A stretch of DNA of 64,000 nt from assembly GCF_021166585.1 (NCBI RefSeq), contig NZ_JAJOZE010000007.1, forward strand, positions 1 through 64,000, read 5' to 3'. Under the pieces are notes generated by a model. The model saw nothing but the letters and a program-made list of their open reading frames with translations. It was not told where the DNA came from and ran no database searches. Source of the stretch: Metabacillus kandeliae (GTDB lineage Bacteria > Bacillota > Bacilli > Bacillales > Bacillaceae). The position numbers were made by a program, and so were the translations under genes. Below, piece after piece: positions 7,209 to 15,600 of the stretch. Numbering within the stretch: position 1 is the stretch's first letter; each line of letters opens with the position of its first letter.

Positions 7209-9017
7209 ATGAACCAAAAGCTAGTGAAGAGCCAGGCAGCAGCCGAAAAGGCAGATCTTTACGCAGTTGTCTCATCAAGCGGCAAAATACTGTTTATTTC
7301 GTCCAATTCTAAGCAGCATTTTGGCTATGAGCAGGGGGAATTGGTAGGCAAATATATAAAAGAAATGATACATCCTGAAGACAGCTTCCTTGTAGAGAGC
7401 TATTTTTACAACGATCATCATTTGTACCCTTGCACTTTCCGCTTTCAAAAAAAGACATACGATTATGTATGGGTGGAAACAAGTGCCGATTTTATTGAAA
7501 ACAGGCTTGTCTCCGAAGAACGGGAAGTGGTCATCAAACTGAAATTATGCAGCAATGTGCCGTACTGGCCATCATTTCTAGCGCTCTCAAAAGACCGCTA
7601 TACGGAAAAAAAGCAGGAGTCTCCTTTAAAAGAAGAGGCATTATCCATGCTTGAAACCCTGCCTTCACCGGTTTTTATAGCGATAAACGGGCAGTTTCAA
7701 TATGTTAATCAGTCAATGGTTTCTTTGCTTGGAGCAGCTTCACCGGAGGAGCTCGCAGGCAGAAGTGTCTTTGATTTTATATTAGAGGAATACCATGACA
7801 TAACAAGAACCTGTATTTCTCGGCTGCATAATAACTCTTTTGTAGGCTTGGTTGAGCAAACATGGAAAAGGCTCGATGGAAAACTGGTTGAAGCAGAGGT
7901 AAAATCCGCATCAACGGTTTATAATGGCCAAAAGGCCGAGCTGATCGTAGTGATTGATATCTCTTCGAGGAAAAAATTCCAAAAGATTCTTCAGAAGAGC
8001 AGGGAAAGATATCAAAAGCTGATTCAAAATTCCATTGATACGATAGCGGTTATTCACCAATATAATTGGGTGTTTATGAATGAGTCAGGCGTCAATCTTT
8101 TTCATGCAAATGATTATCCTGAATTGCTTGGGAAAAGTATTTTTTACTTTATGATGGAAGAAGATCAGCAGCAGACAAAATGTGTGCTGGATCGCATTTT
8201 AAGCGGCAAAAGCGAAGTGGAAGAGATCAAGCAGTCCTGGAAAACATTCGCGGGAACTGTTATTTATACAGAAGCAGTGTGCATTCCGACGACTTTTTTT
8301 GGCGAGCCTGCCGTCCAAATGATTCTGCGGGATATATCTGACCGTAAAACAACGGAAGAATTAATGCTGCGATCTGAAAAGCTCTCCGTCGCAGGACAGC
8401 TTGCAGCAGGAATTGCTCATGAAATCCGCAACCCTCTTACAGCCATTAAAGGCTTTTTACAGCTCATGCAGCCTCCGAAAGAAACGAATCCTTACTATAG
8501 TATTGTTTTCTCTGAGCTGAACAGAATTGAATTAATCCTCAGCGAGCTCCTTCTTCTTGCGAAGCCGCAGGAAAGCGTCTTTTCCCGCACATCCATAAAA
8601 ACCTTAATCCAGGATGTTGTCACTCTTCTCGAAACACAGGCAAATCTGCGCAGCATTTCAATTTTACAAAATCACGAAGCTTCCGGCCTGCAGATTAATT
8701 GCGATCAAAACCAGCTGAAACAAGTGTTTATTAACCTGATTAAAAATGCCATAGATGCCATGCCGGAGGGAGGACAAATTCTGATCAGCACAAACGCTGA
8801 TAGGGAGAAACTGACGATCCAGGTCAGAGATAAAGGGAAAGGAATTCCTCCAGAAGTGCTGAAAAGAATGGGAGAGCCTTTTTTCACAACTAAGGAAAAA
8901 GGTACGGGGCTTGGTTTAATGATTACGTACAATATTATTGAAAATCATAATGGCAGCATACAGGCAGAAAGCAAACCAGGAGAGGGAACAGTGTTTACGA
9001 TTGCACTTCCACTTTAA
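7209..9017 (+). CDS. kinA: Sporulation sensor histidine kinase KinA
   Basis: KinA is the main phosphorelay kinase that autophosphorylates and passes phosphate to Spo0F, leading to Spo0A activation. The 602-residue soluble protein has three PAS domains (about 10-105, 145-255 and 265-375), then a dimerisation/phosphoacceptor domain with AGIAHEIRNPLTAIKGF (phospho-His at about 404) and a C-terminal HATPase_c domain with N-box FINLIKNAIDAMPEGG, DKGKGIP and GTGLGL. No membrane segments are seen, as expected for KinA. The ATG at 7209 follows AAGGAGGAGAGG; the in-frame TTG at 7191 lies inside that ribosome binding site. Position between pbpH and patA is the same as in B. subtilis. The PAS sequences could place it with another soluble kinase, but length, synteny and the SigH-like promoter favour KinA. 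Confidence 0.93.
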   Translation: MNQKLVKSQAAAEKADLYAVVSSSGKILFISSNSKQHFGYEQGELVGKYIKEMIHPEDSFLVESYFYNDHHLYPCTFRFQKKTYDYVWVETSADFIENRLVSEEREVVIKLKLCSNVPYWPSFLALSKDRYTEKKQESPLKEEALSMLETLPSPVFIAINGQFQYVNQSMVSLLGAASPEELAGRSVFDFILEEYHDITRTCISRLHNNSFVGLVEQTWKRLDGKLVEAEVKSASTVYNGQKAELIVVIDISSRKKFQKILQKSRERYQKLIQNSIDTIAVIHQYNWVFMNESGVNLFHANDYPELLGKSIFYFMMEEDQQQTKCVLDRILSGKSEVEEIKQSWKTFAGTVIYTEAVCIPTTFFGEPAVQMILRDISDRKTTEELMLRSEKLSVAGQLAAGIAHEIRNPLTAIKGFLQLMQPPKETNPYYSIVFSELNRIELILSELLLLAKPQESVFSRTSIKTLIQDVVTLLETQANLRSISILQNHEASGLQINCDQNQLKQVFINLIKNAIDAMPEGGQILISTNADREKLTIQVRDKGKGIPPEVLKRMGEPFFTTKEKGTGLGLMITYNIIENHNGSIQAESKPGEGTVFTIALPL

Positions 9018-9075
9018 AAAGCGCCTTGATTATGCAAATCAGCAGTCTAAATGCATTTATGATCTCTGCTCCAAT

Positions 9076-9104
9076 AAAAAAAGCGGTTCAGTCATTGAAC
9101 CGCC
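9076..9104 (-). terminator. Terminator of patA
   Basis: A GCGGTTCA/TGAACCGC perfect stem with a five-base loop has its T-run on the minus strand, nine bases past the patA stop. It also separates convergent kinA. Confidence 0.88.
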
Positions 9105-9112
9105 TCATCATT

Positions 9113-10267
9113 TTAACTGGATATCCTGCTCAGGAATTTTTCCATCCTGTTCATGGCTTCCTCAAGTTTTTCCATCGAATAGGCATAAGAGAGGCGAACA
9201 TAGCCTTCTCCATACCGTGAAAAAGCACTTCCTGGAACAAGTGCTACACCGCCGTCGCTGACGAGTGACATGGCGAAATCAAATGAAGACAGCCTAAAGC
9301 GGTGTACAGAAGGGAATAAATAAAAGGCGCCGCTCGGCATTTCAGCGTCAATTCCCATGTTGATAAGCCTTCCATAAACGTAGTTCATGCGCCTGCTGTA
9401 CTGCTCACGCATCACAAGGGCGTCGTCAAAGCCGTTCGTCAGGGCTTCATAAGCTGCTTTCTGTGAAATGGCAGAGGCACAGGAAACACTGTATTGATGT
9501 ACTTTCAGCATATGCTTTATAATGTCCTTCCTCGCAAACAAAAAGCCGATTCTCCAGCCAGTCATGCTGTGAGATTTGCTCAAACCGTTAATAATTATGG
9601 ACTGTTCCGGCAGCATGGTGCCGATGGACGTGTGCTGCCCTCTGAAAACGAGCTCACTGTAAATTTCATCAGACAGGACAAATATTTCTTTTCCTTTTAA
9701 CAGGCCGGCAATATCCAATAGTTCTTTCTCTGTTAGTGTGACACCGGTCGGATTAGAAGGGTATGGAAGAATGACGCAGCGGGTTTTATCAGTCAAATGG
9801 GAAGCAATCAATTCAGCTGTCAGCTTGAATCCATTGTCTGTCGTATCGACAATAACCGGAACAGCGCCGCATAAACGGATGATCGGCTCATAGCCCGGAT
9901 ATACCGGACCGGGCATAATTACTTCGCTTCCTTCAGTAAGGATTGTTCGGAGCGCCACATCAATTGCCTGGCTTGCTCCGGAAGTCACAATGATTTCAGT
10001 TTCAGGCTGATAGCTCAGCTGGTATTTCTTATGTACGAACTGGCATGCTGCTTTCCTCAATTCCAGAAAGCCTGCATTTTGCGTATAGGATGTAAAATTG
10101 CGGTCAATAGCTTCTTTAGCGGCAGCTTTGACATGGTGCGGAGTAAAGAAATCAGGCTGTCCGATTGTCAGGGAGACAACATCCTCATAATCGGCCACAA
10201 GGTTAAAAAATTTTCTGATACCGGAAATTTCTATTTCTTTTACTCTTGGCTGAATTAAATGTTCCAT
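9113..10267 (-). CDS. patA: N-acetyl-L,L-diaminopimelate aminotransferase PatA
   Basis: PatA is a PLP-dependent class I aminotransferase that makes N-acetyl-LL-diaminopimelate from N-acetyl-2-amino-6-oxopimelate with glutamate, in the acetyl branch of lysine/meso-DAP synthesis. The product is 384 residues. It has the N-terminal SLTIGQPDF segment, a SGASQAID cofactor-phosphate motif, the PYPSNPTG motif, LSDEIYSELVF, and the PLP lysine in LSKSHSMTGWR (Lys at about 231). The ATG at 10267 lies seven bases after AAAGGTGA; a GTG nine bases upstream overlaps that site. DapH and DapL, the enzymes on either side of this step, are encoded 30 kb away in the same window. Confidence 0.92.
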   Translation of the reverse strand: MEHLIQPRVKEIEISGIRKFFNLVADYEDVVSLTIGQPDFFTPHHVKAAAKEAIDRNFTSYTQNAGFLELRKAACQFVHKKYQLSYQPETEIIVTSGASQAIDVALRTILTEGSEVIMPGPVYPGYEPIIRLCGAVPVIVDTTDNGFKLTAELIASHLTDKTRCVILPYPSNPTGVTLTEKELLDIAGLLKGKEIFVLSDEIYSELVFRGQHTSIGTMLPEQSIIINGLSKSHSMTGWRIGFLFARKDIIKHMLKVHQYSVSCASAISQKAAYEALTNGFDDALVMREQYSRRMNYVYGRLINMGIDAEMPSGAFYLFPSVHRFRLSSFDFAMSLVSDGGVALVPGSAFSRYGEGYVRLSYAYSMEKLEEAMNRMEKFLSRISS

Positions 10268-10440
10268 ATAAATCACCTTTTCTAAACATGCTTAGACAAT
10301 ATTTTATCATTATCTGCTCAATGTTGCTTGCATTTCAATCGGAGAAATGGTGAAGAATCAGCCGGCAAAAGAGGTTTTTATTTCGTAAACCCGGGGTATA
10401 CCATCTAATAGGCAAATGAAGATAGAAGGTTGGAATTTTA

Positions 10441-11409
10441 ATGATCAAGACTTTAGCTGTTACATCCTCAGGAGAAGTAATCTACGATCTACCGTTAAGA
10501 TCATTAAAAAAGCAGGAGATAAAATGGTTTTGGGTCGATTTCCAGGCTCCCACGGAGCAGGAAATTAACCTTCTTTCGCGTTTTTTTCGTTTTCACCCGT
10601 TAGCCATAGAGGATTGCGTTGAATTTGTTCAGCGTCCTAAAATGGATTTTTATGATGATTATTACTTTCTCGTTCTGCACTCCATTCACCAAAAAACACT
10701 TGCTGCCGAAGAAGTGGATTTATTCGTCAGCGAACAATATATCGTTTCCTTTCATAAAAGCTCTGTAAGAGATTTAAATAACCTTTTTTTGAAAGTAAAA
10801 AAAGAACCTATGCTTCAAACAGGCCCAATGCAGATTATGTATCAAATTTTAGACGGACTTGTGGATGATTATTTTCCTCCTGTCTATCAAATGGAGGATT
10901 TGCTTAACGAAATAGAAGAAAACACAAGAGGTCAGTCCGTCAGCTTTTTAATGGATCAGGTGTTTTCAATCAGAAGTGATCTATATAAGCTGCGAAGGAC
11001 CATTATTCCGATGAGGGATCTTCTCTACAGAATGATTTCTTCACCAAAGCTCAGCAAGCTGAAAGAAAAGGAGATTTATCTGCAGGATGTTTATGACCAT
11101 TTGCTGAAGCAAGTGGAAATGGTCGATGCAAACAGGGAACTGACTGCTGATATCAGGGACAGTTATTTATCCATCAGCTCTGAAAAGATGAACAGGATCA
11201 TGATGACCTTAACTGTCATTTCCTCCATTTTCCTGCCGCTGACGTTTATAGCGGGCTTATATGGGATGAACTTCGTCAACATGCCTGAATTAAAAGGAAA
11301 ATACAGCTATTTTATTGTACTCGGCGTAATGGCAGCCATAGCTGGAGGGATGATCCTCTTCTTTCGGAAAAAAGGATATTTTAGATACAGTAAATCTGAA
11401 AAATTGTAA
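10441..11409 (+). CDS. corA: CorA-family magnesium/divalent cation transporter
   Basis: This is a pentameric inner-membrane channel for Mg2+ or related divalent cations. The 322-residue protein has the long N-terminal cytoplasmic alpha/beta domain, the extended coiled helix (about 150-255), and two C-terminal membrane helices with the signature GMN at about 275-277 in LYGMNF, followed by a basic tail. The Mg selectivity loop after GMN reads FVNMPELKGK, slightly different from the common MPE-containing form but retaining MPEL. The ribosome binding site is weak (GAAGGTTGG). No M-box or other riboswitch was recognised in 10268-10440. Confidence 0.9.
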   Translation: MIKTLAVTSSGEVIYDLPLRSLKKQEIKWFWVDFQAPTEQEINLLSRFFRFHPLAIEDCVEFVQRPKMDFYDDYYFLVLHSIHQKTLAAEEVDLFVSEQYIVSFHKSSVRDLNNLFLKVKKEPMLQTGPMQIMYQILDGLVDDYFPPVYQMEDLLNEIEENTRGQSVSFLMDQVFSIRSDLYKLRRTIIPMRDLLYRMISSPKLSKLKEKEIYLQDVYDHLLKQVEMVDANRELTADIRDSYLSISSEKMNRIMMTLTVISSIFLPLTFIAGLYGMNFVNMPELKGKYSYFIVLGVMAAIAGGMILFFRKKGYFRYSKSEKL

Positions 11410-11494
11410 AAAATATGTCGGTCAGACCCCCATAAGTCTCAAATTGAGGACGAAATATAATAAATAAAACCCTCACAGAAAGAGGATGCGGACC

Positions 11495-11707
11495 ATGACA
11501 AATGATGACCGTTATATCAGTCAAGAAGAAAAAGCCATTATTCAAAAGCTTAAAAGTGAAATGTTTAATGCCCTGACGGTAGAGCATATGAAATTTTATA
11601 AAAAAGAAATTGATAAAATTTATGATCAGGCGGAAAGACGCGAAGCTTTCCTTGAGAAAATGGAAAAGAGAGAACATGAAAATCCGATAAGAGAATTCTT
11701 TATGTAG
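11495..11707 (+). CDS. Small charged helical protein of unknown function (70 aa)
   Basis: A 70-residue product rich in Lys and Glu (IIQKLKSEMFNALT, YKKEIDKIYDQAERREAF) is predicted to be mostly helical, with no membrane segment or cysteine. The ATG at 11495 is nine bases from AAAGAGG; the ATG at 11486 overlaps that site. A terminator starts at its stop codon, which supports a real gene. I do not recognise a family. Confidence 0.7.
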   Translation: MTNDDRYISQEEKAIIQKLKSEMFNALTVEHMKFYKKEIDKIYDQAERREAFLEKMEKREHENPIREFFM

Positions 11708-11731
11708 GCTGGCCATGAGACCAGCCTTTTT
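11706..11731 (+). terminator. Terminator after the 70-aa gene
   Basis: An AGGCTGG/CCAGCCT stem with an eight-base loop and T-run overlaps the TAG stop. Confidence 0.85.
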
Positions 11732-11768
11732 AATTTCACTTCGACAGCGGGATATCAGAAGCCGGTTT

Positions 11769-12189
11769 GTCCAGCTCCAGCGCTTGTCGGGGCTGAACGA
11801 GCGGCTTGCGCTTTTCTTGATCCAGCTCCAGCGCCTAGCCCCTCGAGTCGCTTCGGAAGAATCCAAAAAGTCAAACCCGGACTTTCTGGATTCTTCCTCC
11901 AGCGCTTGTCGGGGCTGGTCAAGGCGCTTCCGCTTTTCTAATTGTCCAGCTCCAGCCGCTAGCCCCTCGAGTCGCTTCAGAAAAAACCAAAAAGTCTAAG
12001 ACCGGACTTTCTGGTTTTTTCCTCCAGCGCTTGTCGGGGCTGAACGAGCGGCTTGCGCTTTTCTAAATTGTCCAGCTCCAGCCGCTAGCCCCTCGAGTCG
12101 CTTCAGAAAAAACCAAAAAGTCTAAGACCGGACTTTCTGGTTTTTTCCTCCAGCGCTTGTCGGGGCTGAACAAGCGGCTTGCGCTTTTC
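11769..12189. repeat. Palindromic repeat cluster B
   Basis: Four units of the palindromic family lie head to tail. Unit 11769-11816 is internally deleted, joining left and right halves at the shared CCAGCGC. Units 11821-11938, 11944-12063 and 12070-12189 are complete. Outer arms match within each unit: the first complete one uses GCGCC with GGCGC, the next two use GCCGC with GCGGC. Inner stems are GGAAGAATCC/GGATTCTTCC in the first complete unit and GAAAAAACC/GGTTTTTTC in the other two. The cluster fills the space between two convergent small genes and ends six bases from the stop codon of the next one. Confidence 0.92.
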
Positions 12190-12194
12190 GTTTT

Positions 12195-12323
12195 TTATTG
12201 ATTTCTTGGTCTTGTTTTTTCAGTCTTTTTTTCAGCAGCTGACGGTTCATTGGACATTTCCATGCTTGTCAGGCTTTTGGCTGTTTGAAGTCCTGATTTT
12301 GTTTTATGGTTGCGTTTCGTCAT
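12195..12323 (-). CDS. Small basic protein of unknown function (42 aa)
   Basis: A short minus-strand frame starts at ATG 12323 behind the strong ribosome binding site GAAAGGAGG with seven bases to the start, and ends at TAA 12195-12197. The 42-residue product (MTKRNHKTKSGLQTAKSL...) is very basic and has no hydrophobic stretch. Such proteins in Bacillus are often sporulation-specific or Fur-regulated, but nothing in the sequence decides this. No own terminator is seen; the adjoining palindromic repeat may serve. Confidence 0.65.
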   Translation of the reverse strand: MTKRNHKTKSGLQTAKSLTSMEMSNEPSAAEKKTEKTRPRNQ

Positions 12324-12397
12324 GTGGGTGCCTCCTTTCTGAAGTATAAGACAAGCTTGCCCTAAGCTGCGGGAAATACTACTGTTTAGGATAAACC

Positions 12398-12436
12398 AAA
12401 AAAGCGTTAATCCGCAGCATGCGGACTGACGCTTTT
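12398..12436 (-). terminator. Terminator of the CBS-GGDEF gene
   Basis: A two-part hairpin (AGCGT/ACGCT outer, TCCGCA/TGCGGA inner) has its T-run on the minus strand, just past the stop codon at 12439. Confidence 0.8.
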
Positions 12437-12438
12437 CT

Positions 12439-13407
12439 TCATGTTACTGCCTCGGGTTCGCTGTAAAGGATATAGCAGCTTGCGGTATTAGCCTTGCACT
12501 GTTTTTTAGCCTTTGCCGCGGTGTTGCTCAATTCTTCAACGCTTTGAAAATGTCTGTCCTTGTTTGTCAGGACGGCAATGGAAAGGGAAACCAGAGGGAT
12601 ATCGACATAGCGGTTGTCTCTCGTTTGGGTATAGATCGAGCCTCTCTCCCAGTCCTCTTCCTCATAAAATTGCTTCAGCCGAATCGAATATTCCTGAATA
12701 ATCGATTCACAAATATTTTCGAAATCATAATGCGGGAGAACAGCAATAAAATCATCTCCGCCAATATGCCCAACGAAGGCATCCTCAGTTCCGTTCAGCA
12801 AAATATATTTATTTAGAATTCCAGCGGTTTCTTTAATAAGGAGATCGCCTTTATTAAAGCCATAGGTATCATTATAGCCTTTAAAATGGTCAAGATCTGT
12901 ATACAAAAAAGTATAAGGCTCCTGTTTGCTGACAACTTGCTTAAGCTTGTTCTCTATCAGCACATTCCCTGGAAGGCCTGACAGCGGATTGGAATAGGTA
13001 GCAATGTTCACCTGCTCCTCAGCGAGCTTGATCAAAAGGGTCTTTATGCTCACAACGCCTGCAAGTGAACCGTTTAAGGTAACGATTACATAATCATATA
13101 AATGCTCCTGGCTTCTGTTCATCGCGAGAGAACTGACTTTAGTAATGGATGCAAAGTAGTCAACGATAAGCGGGGATTTGTCCATTACAAGTTCAATTGA
13201 TCTTCCCATAAATAAATCATACCCGTATTTGGCTGATAGCCTTTGATAAAAGTGTGATTTCATCAAAAGACCGATTGGTTCGTCTGAGTTTACAGCAACA
13301 ATTCCCTCCAGCTCAGGATGCATTTCAAATAAAGCCTTAACCTCTGAACTCTTCGCCTGTAAACTGACGGACGGGACGCGGTCAATAATGTCTCCAATCT
13401 TTATCAT
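12439..13407 (-). CDS. CBS-GGDEF protein (putative diguanylate cyclase)
   Basis: This 322-residue soluble protein has an N-terminal region resembling a CBS pair (about 1-130) joined to a GGDEF domain (about 140-310). The GGDEF domain shows the N-terminal PLSGLPGN motif, metal-binding FLYTDLDHFKGYND (Asp at about 171), and an active-site loop reading IGGDDF at 216-220 in place of GGDEF. GG(D/E)(D/E)F variants can still be active, so cyclase activity is plausible but not certain. No RxxD inhibitory site is evident just before the loop. A CBS pair suggests adenosine-nucleotide or c-di-AMP sensing, which is inference. It is divergent from the sugar operon at 13671. Confidence 0.85.
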   Translation of the reverse strand: MIKIGDIIDRVPSVSLQAKSSEVKALFEMHPELEGIVAVNSDEPIGLLMKSHFYQRLSAKYGYDLFMGRSIELVMDKSPLIVDYFASITKVSSLAMNRSQEHLYDYVIVTLNGSLAGVVSIKTLLIKLAEEQVNIATYSNPLSGLPGNVLIENKLKQVVSKQEPYTFLYTDLDHFKGYNDTYGFNKGDLLIKETAGILNKYILLNGTEDAFVGHIGGDDFIAVLPHYDFENICESIIQEYSIRLKQFYEEEDWERGSIYTQTRDNRYVDIPLVSLSIAVLTNKDRHFQSVEELSNTAAKAKKQCKANTASCYILYSEPEAVT

Positions 13408-13670
13408 TCATACCGTCTCCTTGTTTCCCCTTACTTATTACTACTATTTTACTATAAAAAATAAAAAACAATATTTTTCTGAATGTTAAATTATTGTAAA
13501 GGTAAATAGTCCTACTTTTTTATTTGTCTCATACCCGATTTGAATCATTTTGTCGAACTTGTGATTAGCTGTTGAAAACTTCTTCTTTCCTGAAGAGGGG
13601 TATGCATATAGTTAATAGGGAGAGCTTGTCATGCTCTTTAAAATGAAGGACAAACAGGAAGGATGTTTAC

Positions 13671-14498
13671 ATGTTTACCCTTGCAGGTTTTGCTGATGAA
13701 ATTTCAGAGGATCTGAACGGCCAGCTTGACATACTGAAGAGAGAACAGATAGGATTCATGGATTTACGGGGAGTATGGGGCAAAAATATATTGGATTTAT
13801 CAGACCTGGAACTTGAAGCAGTCAAGGCAAAGCTCAGCGAGCAGAGAATCGGTATTTCGTCGATTGCCTCTCCAATTGGGAAAATACCCATTCAGGATCC
13901 GTTTGATGAACATCTGAAGAAAATGGAAAAAGCGGTTAAAATAGCTGAATTTTTTAATGTCAGACATATACGGATTTTTTCTTTTTTTATCCCGGAAGGA
14001 AAAGATCCTGATGCTTATCAGGATGCAGCGGCAAGCAGGCTGGCGATTATGCTCTCCATAGCGGAACGCGGGGACAAAGTGCTTCTTCATGAAAATGAAA
14101 AAGAGATTTATGGCGACAATGCAGAAAGATGCCTCTATTTAATGAAGGAGCTTTCCTCCCCTAACTTTAAATTCGCATTTGATCCGGCAAATTTTGTTCA
14201 GTGCGGTGTGAAGCCTTATGAAGAAGCATATCCGCTCCTTGCCCCTTATATTGCACAAATCCATGTTAAGGATGCTCTGTTTCAAAATGGGCGTGTGGTG
14301 CCGGCCGGTGAGGGGGACGGGGAGCTTGCAGACATTCTTGCGGCAGCTCTTAAAAACGGCTATAAAGGATTTCTTTCGCTGGAGCCTCATCTGGAGACAG
14401 AAGGCAAATTTTCAGGGTTCAGCGGTCCAGATAAATTTCAGGCGGCATCAGCGGCGCTGAAAAGACTGCTTGATAAGCTTCACATGGACTGGCAATAA
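13671..14498 (+). CDS. Sugar phosphate isomerase/epimerase (xylose isomerase-like TIM barrel)
   Basis: This 275-residue protein belongs to the IolE/IolI-type TIM-barrel isomerase/epimerase family. Visible blocks include the start FTLAGFADEISEDLN, the metal-ligand strands LLHENEKEIYGD (Glu near residue 145) and FAFDPANFVQCG, then QIHVKDAL and a final SLEPHL, which match the divalent-metal site of the family. It is the first gene of a three-gene operon with a Gfo/Idh/MocA oxidoreductase (17-base gap) and uxaC (17-base gap). The substrate is unknown; context suggests a keto-sugar or uronate derivative. The ribosome binding site AGGAAGGATG precedes the ATG. Confidence 0.85.
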   Translation: MFTLAGFADEISEDLNGQLDILKREQIGFMDLRGVWGKNILDLSDLELEAVKAKLSEQRIGISSIASPIGKIPIQDPFDEHLKKMEKAVKIAEFFNVRHIRIFSFFIPEGKDPDAYQDAAASRLAIMLSIAERGDKVLLHENEKEIYGDNAERCLYLMKELSSPNFKFAFDPANFVQCGVKPYEEAYPLLAPYIAQIHVKDALFQNGRVVPAGEGDGELADILAAALKNGYKGFLSLEPHLETEGKFSGFSGPDKFQAASAALKRLLDKLHMDWQ

Positions 14499-14515
14499 AA
14501 GGGGGAGCCTGGCCA

Positions 14516-15583
14516 ATGAAAAAGACAAGATTTGCTATCATCGGCTGCGGCGTAATCAGCCGCATTCATCAGCAGCAAATTCAAAAAATTCCTGGAGCCA
14601 TTATTACTGCAGCTGCGGATGAAAGCCTGGAAAAAGCAAAATCATTTGCAGCTTTATGTGATGCTGAGTGGTATACAGATTACAAGAAGCTGCTGGCAAG
14701 AACGGATATTGATATTGTCAGCATTTTGACCCCAAGCGGTACACATTCAGCAATTGCTGTAGAAGCAGCGCGGGCAGGGAAGCATGTAATCTGTGAAAAA
14801 CCAATGGATGTAACAGGTGCAAAAGCGCTGACTATGATCGAAGAGTGCCGGAAAGCAGGAGTAAAGCTGTCTGTCATCTCCCAGCACCGCTTTGATGCTT
14901 CCACAGTAAAGGCAAAGATGGAAATAGAAAAAGGCACACTTGGCAGGATGATGATGGGGCATGCGGCTATTCCATGGTACAGAACACAGCAGTATTATGA
15001 CAGCGGAAAATGGCGGGGAACATGGGAGCTTGATGGCGGCGGTGTGCTGATGAACCAGGGTATTCATACGATTGATCTTTTGCAGCATCTGATGGGTCCT
15101 GCCGATAGTGTTTTCGCCTACACAGACGTTTTAGCCCATGAAAGAATTGAAGTAGAAGATGCAGCAGCGGCAGTCATCAGGTTCAAAAGCGGGGCTATAG
15201 GAACGATCACTGGAACAACAGGGGCCTATCCGGGCTTTCCGGCGAGACTTGAGCTTTTTGGTAGTAAAGGGAGCGCGGTAATTTCAGATGATGCGTTAAC
15301 CCATTTTTTTACGAGAGATGGGACGGAAGAGAAGAACAGCTGCCTTGTGCAGGACACGCGGACAGGGGCCGCTGGTCCAGAGGATATCAGCGGGGAAGCT
15401 CACCGGCTGCAGCTTCTTGATATGATTCAGGCGATTGATGAAAACAGGGAACCGCTCGTTAACGGCGAGGAAGGCTTGAAGCCTCTTGAAATTATCCTTG
15501 CCATCTATGAATCTGCCAAAACTGGCAAGCCGGCTGCTGTTCGTTCCTTTCTTGAGGAACAAAGCAGGCAAAACCCGGCCTGA
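14516..15583 (+). CDS. Gfo/Idh/MocA-family NAD(P)-dependent oxidoreductase
   Basis: This 355-residue sugar dehydrogenase has the N-terminal Rossmann fold (FAIIGCGVISRIHQ), the hallmark EKPMD motif at about 94-98 with the conserved lysine, and a C-terminal alpha/beta domain with the substrate-pocket segment GGGVLMNQGIHTIDLL at about 179, where the conserved Asp/His pair is seen. Members oxidise or reduce sugars, inositols or uronates at one hydroxyl. As the middle gene of the uxaC operon it probably acts on the same catabolic substrate; the exact reaction cannot be read from sequence. GGGGGAG gives a good ribosome binding site. Confidence 0.9.
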   Translation: MKKTRFAIIGCGVISRIHQQQIQKIPGAIITAAADESLEKAKSFAALCDAEWYTDYKKLLARTDIDIVSILTPSGTHSAIAVEAARAGKHVICEKPMDVTGAKALTMIEECRKAGVKLSVISQHRFDASTVKAKMEIEKGTLGRMMMGHAAIPWYRTQQYYDSGKWRGTWELDGGGVLMNQGIHTIDLLQHLMGPADSVFAYTDVLAHERIEVEDAAAAVIRFKSGAIGTITGTTGAYPGFPARLELFGSKGSAVISDDALTHFFTRDGTEEKNSCLVQDTRTGAAGPEDISGEAHRLQLLDMIQAIDENREPLVNGEEGLKPLEIILAIYESAKTGKPAAVRSFLEEQSRQNPA

Positions 15584-15600
15584 AAAGGGAGGAAGGGTCT

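Noticed and set aside
10268-10440. M-box (Mg riboswitch) ahead of corA
   Set aside because: The stretch is too short and shows none of the conserved helices.
13551-13557. TGTCGAA as a Spo0A box before the sugar operon
   Set aside because: It is over 100 bases from the start with no promoter aligned to it. A 7-mer is expected by chance several times in this window.
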